Part shown: positions 24,682-33,418 of the stretch, in pieces
How positions within the stretch are numbered: position 1 is the stretch's first letter
Layout of the letters: each line of letters begins with the position of its first letter
Assembly: GCA_023105745.1 (NCBI GenBank)
Contig: JALGQZ010000020.1
Span: 2,798,501-2,862,500, forward strand
Direction: 5' to 3'
Length of the DNA: 64,000 nucleotides
Source of the DNA: Austropuccinia psidii
Taxonomy: Eukaryota > Basidiomycota > Pucciniomycetes > Pucciniales > Sphaerophragmiaceae
Position numbers and translations under genes: made by a program
Notes under the pieces: generated by a model
Told to the model about the DNA's origin: nothing
What the model saw: the letters and a program-made list of their open reading frames with translations, nothing else
Databases searched by the model: none

Positions 24682-26033
24682 TTATTTTTTTTTAGTTCTC
24701 TTTTGGTCCTGCATATTTCTTTCACAGTACCCATTGACTCTTGAGTTAATTGTGGTGGGTGGCATTTTCAAGAATTTCTCACCTACATTAAATAATTTAT
24801 GGTTTATTTGAAAAGAACATCCAAAATGAGTTATTTCATCATTATTGATAATTTCTGGTGGTGGTTCTGTTGTATGATGAACCATTGCTGAAGTCTTCCA
24901 AAGAATTTCCATGATGCCCGGTTTTTAGGAAAAATTGATTTCCATTTTCAATTTGGGGAAGTGCAAGCCATGTCCAGAGGGAGTGAAGACAGTTGGAAGG
25001 GGTTGAAAATCTTTTTTGGATACAAAAGAAAAAATACCATAAGTCCAGGCATTGAGATCATTCAAATCTTGGTGGGATTTATTGAAAAATCCATCTTGAG
25101 TGACAATGACATTGGAAAAAGATTTGAATTTGTCCTTTGGATTGGCAGAAGTCCATTCAAGTTGACTGAAGTTTGGTAATTTGGCTGACTCCATTAATGA
25201 CTGATTTTGTTGTGCGGCTAATTGTGAAAAATGAGAGATTCTGGAGTAAATGAATTTGTCATACTTTTGAAGTTTGGTCCATTGCATATTATCCAATTCA
25301 ATTTGATTCACAGATAAACCAGCCTTTCTGGAGTAAACACCTAAAACGTTTGACAATAGTTAGTAATTATTCAAGTTATAAGGTAAAAAATTCACACACC
25401 TGCAGATTTTCCAGCATCACATCCAGGACGAAAGCCAATACCTTTCATAATGCCACCTAAGAGTTGTTTATTTGTCTTAATTTCTTGGCTATTTTGAGAT
25501 AAGGACATCAATGTAATGATAAGGTCTGTTAGTATTTGAGAGTGGCCTGAGGAAACATCAAAAGGGGTGATTTCATAAATGCAGACAGGGAGATATGGCT
25601 TTTGTGTTTTATCAATGATTAGATAAGGGTGGGGTAAAGTATTGATTGACGGTAGTTTTAACCATGAGGCATTGGCTGCTTTCTTGTCAATTGAAATGGA
25701 GAAAAAGTGCTTATATGCTGCGTTTGAATGACCAAACAGAGGCATTGTTTCTTTTGAATCATGAATATGTTGTCTTTGGCTTCGGGTGAGTTTCCTTTTA
25801 TGATTGGTTGGGTTATTATTATCCTCATGATGTTCTATCTTTGGTTTAGTCCTAACCATGACATCAAGAGGTGGAACAATAGTTGCATCATCTTTCAAAT
25901 CATTCTGATGATGTACTGACACTGGTTTAGTCCTAACCATGACATCATCAGAAGAATTTGAAGAGTGACAGGGAGTGGAAGCATTTTTTTTGAATTTTAA
26001 TGATGATGGAAGGGGGCAGAATGGGAATGACAT
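24682..26033 (-). pseudogene. Tet-like 2OG-Fe(II) oxygenase domain protein (cargo of Harbinger copy B)
   Basis: Family: the Tet/JBP-like dioxygenases expanded in basidiomycetes (Pfam 2OG-FeII_Oxy_6 as I recall it), proposed to oxidise methylated bases. Exon 1 is 26033-25401/25400 and exon 2 starts at 25340. The 59-base intron has GTGTGT donor, TACTAAC branch-like site and TTTTAG acceptor. The N-terminal 90 residues are basic and Ser-rich with a repeated VMVRTKP motif. The core shows FFNKSHQDLND with the iron-binding H-x-D, then GIMEILWKTSAMVHHTT with the distal His. The position that is usually Arg for 2-oxoglutarate binding (T-R-x-G-x-S-x-Q) reads THFGCSFQ, so Arg is replaced by His. A TAA at 24927-24925 lies between the two iron-site halves. 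It converges on the transposase with only about 90 bases between their ends. Dead by the stop and probably by the Arg change. Confidence 0.72.
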
Positions 26034-26519
26034 TGCAAAAAAATGCTTAAGTATTCAGAAATGTAAACAAATTAAAACACTATTAAAAAAAATATCAGTA
26101 TGAGCATTTAGGGTAATTATTTGAAGAGGAGTTTTAAAAAAGGAAACACATAAGTCAGTCAGCATGATGATGTATTAATAAATTCATAAAAAATGAAAAA
26201 TAAAATCATGAATAATTAAAAGATATGATCAGCTTTAATCATCTTTGAATATAAAAAAAGTCAAAGATGATTAATTATGATCTGAGTACAATGGTAATCA
26301 TACACAGATCATATACATTCAAAAGTGCAAAGTGATCACCACCCGGCTGAAAAAAATTTAATCGAGCCCTATAATACATACCAGAAATTTTAATAACCGG
26401 TGAGAAGGGTTTTTAGGGTTGTTTTTATTCCAAAAATCAAAAATGAGAGGGAAATTGGAAAGGGAACTCACCGATCAGCATGAACTATTGATACAATGCA
26501 ACACACTTCTTTGGTCCAT
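26034..26519. other. Spacer with perfect hairpin inside Harbinger copy B
   Basis: No coding signal. Contains a perfect 13-base inverted repeat, TAATCATCTTTGA at 26236-26248 and its complement at 26261-26273, with a 12-base loop and GATC on both outer sides. Function unknown. Confidence 0.6.
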
Positions 26520-26875
26520 TGATGCTTTTCCATCTCCACAATGGATCCATTGGACACTTGGCCATCCTTTGTCCATCTTTAGCTAATTCACCTCAATAAT
26601 TGTGAGCTCCAAGAGCATAAAGAAGATCAAGCAACCAAACTAGTGTATATCCTGGTGGTGAATCCAAACAATCAATGCCTATCAAATCATTAATCCTTAA
26701 CGCCTTTAAGAGTAAAATGACACTTACTAAATAGGTCCTTTGACGGTCAGGTACAGTATGCTCTTCTAATTCTTTCTTTTAGGCCGACTTGGTATACAGT
26801 TGAAAACACCTTCCTGGTGCTACACTACTGGCTTGGCCAGCACGTTGATTTGCAGCTGCATGAAACCCCTGATGA
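26520..26875 (-). pseudogene. Captured DEAH-box helicase fragment, C-terminal part
   Basis: In one minus-strand frame: NQRAGQASSVAPGRCFQLYT, then LEEHTVPDRQRT, VILLLKALRINDLIGIDCLD, LLYALGAH and GQRMAKCPMDP. These correspond in order to helicase motif VI (QRAGRAGR), the winged-helix linker and the ratchet start of DEAH RNA helicases of the Prp2/Prp22/Prp43 group. Motif VI has lost its arginine fingers (QASS in place of GRAGR residues). Two stops occur, TAA after YTKSA and TGA after GAHNY. It follows the ATP-citrate lyase slice, which replaces about 150 helicase residues between motif III and motif VI. Confidence 0.82.
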
Positions 26876-26889
26876 ATATTAATCACGAT

Positions 26890-27352
26890 TAGGAGTCTCA
26901 AGCAGTTAATCCAATACTTCGACCCAAAACAGATAAAGCATTCAAAGTTCCAAGCTATAATAGTCTAGAAAAACCAAAAGGTATTAAAATATTCTCATTT
27001 ATTTTTTAAACTATTGAATTTCATTAAAAATAAATCACTAACCTGCATATATTCATCAGCTTCTTCACAACTGAAAGCATCCATGTTTCTTAACAAATCA
27101 CAAAAGCATACTGCAATCCATTGATCAACATTTAATATTAAAGTATGTTTCTTTGAACTAGTAACATCTTCCACTGCCAAAGCATACTCTAACATATCTA
27201 AGCTTGGAAAGTTGTTTCTAGCAAAATCATTTACCAATTCAACTCTCATGTCAGGATTTGGTTTGGATTTAATTTTATGACCTATTCCAGGAATTAATTT
27301 ATTTGCTCGACGCATTGAATCCACAAATTCTCTTGGTGCTAAACCAAATGGG
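26890..27352 (-). pseudogene. Captured ATP-citrate lyase fragment (citrate synthase-like C-terminal domain)
   Basis: The minus-strand frame reads FGLAPREFVDSMRRANKL, IPGIGHKIKSKPNPDMRVEL, TLILNVDQWIAVCFCDLLRN and EEADEYMQ. After an intron (GTTAGTG...TTATAG) it continues LGTLNALSVLGRSIGLTA and stops. This is the C-terminal citrate synthase homology domain of ATP-citrate lyase, the cytosolic enzyme that makes acetyl-CoA from citrate. Only about 150 residues are present and the usual GHFLDQKRL end is missing. The intron is retained, so capture was from genomic DNA, not from mRNA. It sits inside a DEAH helicase fragment. At the upstream junction (27345-27352) both genes share the bases CCATTT. 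Confidence 0.88.
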
Positions 27353-28400
27353 TGCCTCATTAAAATCCTCCGGAAGCTTAGCAGCATTCATAGTCGCACT
27401 AGAGATTACAAGCCGCAAATCAGGCCGCCAACGTGCAATATCCTACAGGATATGATCACCAAGAAAGGAATGTTAAAAAAAGAAAAAACACAACAATGAA
27501 GCAGTGTTTATTGACCTTAACTGATCCCAGCAAGATATCAGGACTTAATGTGTGCTCGTGAGATTCATCAAATATCACAGGGGCATAACTGGCAAGATCA
27601 GGTTCGGTCCTGATCTCCCTTATAAGTATTCCGTCACGCATATACTCCATCACCGTCTTTTGTCAAGTGCAATCTTCTGACCGAATCAAATAACCAACGG
27701 CCTCCCCTACCCTTACACCCATTTTGACAGCCACTCTGGCTGACACTGACATTGCTACAACATGTCGGTGTTGCGTCCAGCCAATCTTGCCACCATCCTT
27801 AGTGTTACAGGCATAATGAAGGTACTGATCATTGAGAAACTCTTGCTCAAGTCGTCCATCTTCTTCCCAATGGCATCTTTTAGCTTCACGTGAGTCTATT
27901 CACTTTGCCATCCGTGTTTAGGCTCTTTACCTTTGTTCTTCAAAGCACTTTTTTCCTTTTTTGCCCTCTTGATTTCAACCTTTGCATCTTCTAACCTATC
28001 ATAAATTAGCAACCGTAACTTCTGTTTTTGTAATGCTATTGTGTACCTTTTGGCCTTTTTGCAATTACCTTCAAGAAGCCCTTGTTTCGCAGCCCCATTA
28101 AGAACCAAAGGTGAAGATGATGAGGGACGTGGACGGGGATCAAAAAGCGCAATAACAAAAGAGTTGGCCTCCGCACTTGTACTGAGTCCCACCTGTGTAA
28201 GTGAAGATAAGAACGCGCTATGCAAGGTGGAGGTTGTGGCCATCTTGATCATATAAATGACCATTCCGCAATCCAACAACTTGAATTGTCTCAATATACT
28301 ATTGCTGACTGATTCGCCTCGTTTTAGCCAAGGCGTGAGTCCTCCACTCGTGATTGGCCGCTGCCAAATCAAAAGGAGCTCGCCACAATACTCGGCTCTG
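27346..28400 (-). pseudogene. Captured DEAH-box helicase fragment, N-terminal part (Prp2/DHX16-like)
   Basis: The N-terminal region (about 28330-27896) reads LLDCGMVIYMIKMATTST and LTQVGLSTSAEANSFVIALF. This resembles the start of Prp2/Cdc28/DHX16 spliceosomal helicases. Next come [20 protein letters not shown] and [17 protein letters not shown] (motif Ia region), YMRDGILIREIRTEPDLASY, FDESHEHTLSPDILLG (motif II, DESH for DEAH), an intron (27446-27515 approx.), then DIARWRPDLRLVISSATMNA (motif III) and EAPIW. The P-loop segment with GxGKT is deleted. Stops and frameshifts lie around 27655-27740. The introns are retained. In the host this enzyme would remodel the spliceosome; here it is a non-functional passenger. 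Confidence 0.82.
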
Positions 28401-29505
28401 ACCTCGAGGTGTTTATGCCTAACGGTAACCTGTTGAAGCAAAAGGAAGCAAGGTAAAGACTCACCTCAATCTTATTAGAGTTATTTGACAACAATGAGGA
28501 AAGAACTACAAACATTGTTAAGAAAAATATTAGTTGGATTGCACACAGTTGAACAAACAAATGTAAGTGAAAGGACCCACATCAATCTAAAAAGAACCAA
28601 CTGTGACTGTATGTTAACCTCCAGAAATGAGCTAGTCGATTCAAAAAACTGAGGGAAAATCAAAAATGAAATTGCTAAAAAAAAGGTTTATTGGCCTTAA
28701 AAATGAGGGTGTCAAGAAGGATGAGGATTGGTAGAGGAAGCGAGGAAAATGCAAATGTTTGAAAAATGATTTTGATCAAACTAAAAGGAAATCAGTTAAA
28801 CATTCAAATGTTATGTATACTTCTGGAAAAAAAATTCAATTTAAAAAACACACATCCATCCAAAGAAAAAAAAAGGATGGTTCTTCAACTAAAAAAAAAA
28901 CCAATTGAAAAAATTTAAAGAAACTTCAACCAACCCCAAAGAAATTAAAATAAATCATAATAAAATGAGACCATTCACACCAAACTTAAAACCCCCCAAA
29001 AAATAATAATCAAACATTTGATAACACATGAAACAAACTCACATCAAACAGAAGAAAAATAAAAATAAAAGAGATAAACACAAAGAAAAAAATCAAAATA
29101 AGGGAAAGTCCAGCAAATTCAAAGAGGACATACCAAAATTATCCAAAAATCAAGAAAAAGGATGGTAAAGGGAAATTTAATGAAATTGAATTAAAAGAAA
29201 ATGAGCCAAAGAAAGGGGAAAAAAACAAAAGGCACAATCTACTCTTAATTGGCAAAAATTCACCACACAATGGAAATTTTGAAGGCACCATCAACTTCAA
29301 ATGGTTCAAACACGGACCTTGATCTTTGGCACATAACATCATGATGCCAAAATTACCCCAATTTTCAATTGTTTAATAAATTGCAATCCAATTCAAAAAA
29401 CTAAGATAATTTCCCAATAAACATCAATTTTATATGACAAATCATCATGTATCAAATGATCACATGACATATATGTAATAAGTTATTTTTTATTGATCAA
29501 GGTCA
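28401..29505. other. Non-coding filler inside Harbinger copy B
   Basis: About 1.1 kb between the helicase fragment and ORF1. The plus strand is A-rich (for example 28860-29130). Open frames here (28369-28560, 29139-29342) show only low-complexity translation. Nothing recognisable. Confidence 0.5.
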
Positions 29506-29509
29506 GAAT

Positions 29510-30645
29510 TCATTCCAACTCCGCAATGGGCCTGCTTGATGACAATGCCGCAATAGTGAGATCCATCTGGCATTGCTTTTCCTTAAGTTCACATTCCCGA
29601 TTCCACTTTTCTTTTTCAAATTCATGTTTCTTCGCATTTTGCTTCTCATCAAACTCCATTTGTTTTTGTAACTTGACCTCTTAAAACTGTTGTTTTTTCA
29701 TGTTGCACACTTTCTCTTCATTCCACCTCTCCCTTTCCCACTCCAAACGTGCATTATCACTAATTTCACGGGCTAATAAGCATGAATTTTGTAAGTAAAA
29801 TTCATCATAGTAACCATAATTGCAAGTCATACCTTTGTTCTGTGATTCAAGTAAATTTGCATAAGTAGGGGCAAACATATCCAGCGACCTTTTCCTAGAA
29901 CCGCTCTTGTCATTCAAGTTGGGTGTCATGGCTTGATTATGCTTTTGTGTTGAATGTGTTATGGATTTACTTTGCTGGTCAAAGGAGAAATAATCAATAT
30001 TGGAGTGAATCAATAATACTCTCAAATGTACTTACCAAATCATCTTGAAGGTTTTCCACTAGAACCAAGTTATCATCATTATTAAGCAAAGGATCCAGAT
30101 TGTGAGGTGAAACCAAGCGATTATTCTCCTTTGCAAAGCAAATGAGCTTTAATTATCCCAGGTAAAAAAAGGAAGAGACCATAACTTACCTTATCAAGCA
30201 AAACATCATCATCATCATCATTGAGACTGTCTTTTTCTTGGGAATCATAGCTTGCAATGGGAGTGACATTGGGCTTGTGGCCAAAGAGCACATCCAATTC
30301 CGCATAGCAAGGACACATACTTTCCAGCTTTTCACTCATTGTTTTTATTCCCTTACTCTCATCTTCTTCCGTTATTCCAGCCCCAGTTAAGTTTTTGAAT
30401 TTTTTTGCGGCCATATATTTCTTTTTATATGTTTGCCATCAATCTCGCATGCTGCTTGAACTAAGGTTTAGGCGATTTCGTGATTTTTTGTTGACCTCAA
30501 TCGCCATAAGCTGAAGCCCATGCTGCTTTGAGGAAGGAGGTCTTCCAATAGTTGTTGAACCTCTAGTACCAAAACATGACTTGAAATTGGACTTGACTGA
30601 AAGCCAATTAATTATGGTTAGATAATCTGTACGTATTAAGTGACC
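29510..30645 (-). pseudogene. Myb/SANT-like ORF1 of PIF/Harbinger, copy B
   Basis: Accessory DNA-binding protein that Harbinger transposases need for nuclear import and binding of the ends. Exons: open from 30645 to 30190, 30128-30036 and 29974-29510, with two 61-base introns (GTAAGT donors, AG acceptors, both phase 0). The N-terminus has DYLTIINWLSVKSNFKSCFG, GRPPSSKQHG and WQTYKKKY, the Myb/SANT-like region of rust fungal proteins. Then come TGAGITEEDESKGIKTMSEK, LFGHKPNVTP, an acidic DDDDD run, and a C-terminal coiled coil rich in Glu/Lys/Gln ending SSSRPIAELE. Stops: TGA at 30441-30439 (one step from CGA) and TAA at 29683-29681. No start codon is evident; a TAA at 30648 lies upstream. Confidence 0.78.
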
Positions 30646-30833
30646 TTATGGAAGAGGCAGGCCAGAGGTTATCTTCATATCTGTCTTCATTTGTCTTGCT
30701 TTGGATTGAGGAATTATTATATGGATGATGAAGTATAAATGGACTGTAAGCTGTTTGGTCAGATTGTCCAAAATGGAGTGTAGAAGAATATGTTGTACAG
30801 GCATGAATTGTGAGTACTCATTTGGGTTAGGTT

Positions 30834-30994
30834 TTAAGCTAAAATCCCAGATGCATGGGATTTGGTCAAAATACCAGGGGACTCAGTTAAAATGTCATGG
30901 TATTTACACATAAAAAACCTGGGATTTAGTGTTGGGATTTGGGTTCCAAATCCCATGTTATTTTCAGGTGGGATTTGGTGACTTTGACACCCCC
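30834..30994. repeat. Harbinger right subterminal region and terminal inverted repeat
   Basis: Six AAATCCC/GGGATTT motifs, including the hairpins AAATCCCA-gatgca-TGGGATTT (about 30841-30862) and GGGATTTGG-gtt-CCAAATCCC. It ends GTGGGATTTGGTGACTTTGA then CACCCCC at 30994, the inverted partner of the terminus at 22931. Confidence 0.8.
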
Positions 30995-31529
30995 TATTAT
31001 CATTATATACCAATCTTGTTAAAGAGATTGCCAATTGAATGGCAGGATTCCATTTTTTTAAACCCAAAAAAATTATTCAAACTTGAATTCTCATTCATCA
31101 GAAGAGTTAAATTTTTGAAGGAATCATAGCTTACTTATAAGTCTTGAATTCTTCTGAAGCCATATTACTGATATCATCAAACTTGTAAGTATATGGTATT
31201 GGATTGAAATTTCTAGGTTTTGGCTATCTCTTCACAGATTTAATGTAAAATTGATATATCATCTTCCAATCATGAGTAAGTATCACTCTTGAAAAAGATT
31301 TTTTAATTCAACTTAAATAAATCAGTAATTAGTGGAATTTTTTATGAGAGCTTGGGATTTTTTATTTTTTATTTGAAATTCAATAAGTAAAAGGGAGAAT
31401 GATTTTACTGAGTTGATCATTATTAAAATCTTGAGCTTTTGTAAGTAAAATCAGTTCTGGGGAAATTTCAAATTTAAAATTGAAATTTCAGTATTTGAGG
31501 TGATTAGTTTCAATATTTGGTACTAATAA

Positions 31530-31675
31530 TTAGGGGTTTTTTACCTTAAAATACCATATGTTCTGAGGTGTGATATTTCCAAAATCCCCAAAAAACAGAT
31601 GTTGTGTTTGTTAAAAAAAATCTATATTTTCAATTTGTGATTCTCTAACTTTAAAAAACCTTTATTATAAGTTCT
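31530..31675 (+). repeat. Decayed third Harbinger terminus
   Basis: TACCTTAAAATACCATATGT, GAGGTGTGATATTTCCAAAA and GATTCTCTAACTTTAAAAAA run parallel, in the same order and spacing, to TACCTTAAAATACCACACAT, AGGTGTGGGATTTCTGAAAT and GATTTGGTAACTTTGACAAC at 936-1057. It is much more diverged than copies A and B and has no coding part. Confidence 0.65.
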
Positions 31676-31783
31676 AAGAGATTATAAAATAATCTCAAAT
31701 TATTTCATTATTTCCTTTCTCAAATATTCTCAAATTATTTAATATTTTTTTTTGAAAAAAAAAAAAATACAAAAAAACAATTA

Positions 31784-31988
31784 TATTAAGGTGTCTTAAA
31801 CCTCAAAATCCTAGATTGAAAATTGGGATTTTTCTCCCAAAATCCTAAATATTTTTTTGGATTTTATTTATTAATTCCAAATTTTGAACGGTTTCCTTCC
31901 ATGTGAACCAAAAAAATTAGAAATTAATTTGTGATTTTGGGGGAAAAAAAAAGCAAAATTTTCAACATGGGATTTTGAGGCTTGATTA
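31784..31988. mobile_element. MITE-like element with about 50-base inverted repeats
   Basis: The left arm TTAAACCTCAAAATCCTAGA, TTGAAAATTGG... pairs with the complement of the right arm (CAAGCCTCAAAATCCCATGT, TTGAAAATTTT...). The arms are about 50 bases with indels in the A/T runs. There is no coding capacity between them. A diverged relative lies at 20189-20365. Confidence 0.6.
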
Positions 31989-31989
31989 T

Positions 31990-33418
31990 TATTATTTTGA
32001 ATTTTTATTAATTTCCTGATAGAATTTAAAAGAAAAAATCTAGATTTATTTTTTTTGCTAATCAATGTTATAAGAGAGCTCATTAAAATACCTTACTTTC
32101 AAGTTTTCTTTTGATAGACTGTTGATGGTGCTATTAATTCAATTTATTTGGAATTGTGATAAATTAAACTGTCATAAGGTATACTTTTTTTTCTCAAATT
32201 CGAACCAAAAAAAATATATATTCATTTTTTGGAAAATTTACATTTTTAAGCTAATCATAATATTTTCAGATAATCAATTTTTTATAATTAAATTAATAAA
32301 CTAAGTGATAGACCAACTTAACCTGAGATTAGGGAATTAAAACAAAATCACGTATACATTCAACTAATTTCAATAATAAAGTGTTAGTCGGATATCTAGA
32401 TAATAAGTTAAATATTTGAAATCTATCCTTTTTAAGACCCCAAAAGATCTGAAACACCTCGCCCCATGATGGGTGATTTCTTAGAAAAACACAGAATCCA
32501 CTAGAAAATTTCATTGAAGCTTAAAATCTTAGTTGGAAAGAAAGGAAAAATACTCCAAAAATTTGCTCAATTGTTATCTTCTTGATCAATATATAAATTG
32601 ACTTCATCGTCCCAAGTAATTGTTTGCTTGTTAATTTTATTTTAATTTCAAGAGTTTATTCTTTCCTTCGATGAATGAAGCTCTCATGAGTCCGCCCCGA
32701 AAGTTTTGCTATGAGATTTCAATTTGGTTTATAATCCAATTATTTTACCATAAGCTTTTTAATTTTGATTGCAATTCAAGCTCTCGTCACATTACCATGT
32801 CTTTCATTAATGAGTATCTTATAGCTCTTGATTTAATTTGAGCGAGTAAAGCATCTCACCAAAAAAAAGTATCAAATCTTGTCTAGTATAACCATGGTAT
32901 GAACTTGAAGTATTCAGAATTTGATTGAATGATCAATTGGCTTAACAACCATCGTCAGCCCCTCTTCTTGGAGTAGAATTCCAATTGTTCCCTGTTATAT
33001 TTCTGGTTACTTCTCTTTATCAGGGTCCAGCAACAAGAGGTGAAACAATTTTTATTTCTTTATCTGATCACTATGAACTTTCAGCATATAGTATCCTTTC
33101 TACTTTTTTGGTTATTGAGGTTGGGCATTGTTCGTTTACCAAGATTATATTCATTTCTCAAATTTAGTGGCATTAATGTCAGGATTTGACTTGAGGTGAT
33201 TTTTGCGTCAAATTAATTCGTTCTGGGGTTAGTAAAGCAACTAAATAGCAAAAAAATTATAAATCCACCTTTGGCTTCACATCCTTGTAGATTGTTGGCT
33301 AGCCCAGCTTCTTTAATGAATTTTAAATAATTTTTACTGACTGATCCAACCTTTTGACTTTTTTTGATATGCGCTGCATTCTCATAGAAAATCGATTACA
33401 AGACTCGAATGCCACGGG
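31990..33418. other. Intergenic region upstream of the secreted-protein gene
   Basis: Stop-rich. The base composition becomes more balanced after about 32560. Short open frames (32329-32514, 32985-33167) lack family signatures. It presumably carries the promoter of the gene at 33419, but I see no convincing TATA box. Confidence 0.45.

Larger units (their letters stand above)
22931..30994 (+). mobile_element. Composite PIF/Harbinger element, copy B (8.06 kb) with captured cargo
   Basis: The left end GGGGGTGTCAAAGTTACC and the right end (complement) GGGGGTGTCAAAGTCACC form inverted repeats of about 26 bases with one mismatch. If the element is taken to start with an extra A, ATT flanks both sides (22927-22929, 30996-30998). 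The canonical TWA duplication does not fit exactly. The two hallmark Harbinger genes lie at opposite ends and converge: transposase on plus near the left end and Myb/SANT ORF1 on minus near the right. Between them, all on minus, are a Tet-like oxygenase pseudogene and fragments of a DEAH helicase and ATP-citrate lyase. Every gene is broken. Confidence 0.8.

Noticed and set aside
24682..24912. Separate small gene at the 3' end of the Tet-like region
   Set aside because: It continues in the same frame after a single TAA and carries the distal His of the same oxygenase fold, so it is one broken gene.
26995..27387. Functional ATP-citrate lyase gene
   Set aside because: Only about 150 C-terminal residues remain, the end is cut, and helicase sequence flanks it on both sides. 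It is a captured fragment.
32985..33167. Small secreted-looking frame upstream of 33419
   Set aside because: A hydrophobic start but no continuation, no clear splice sites and no composition shift. Not supported.
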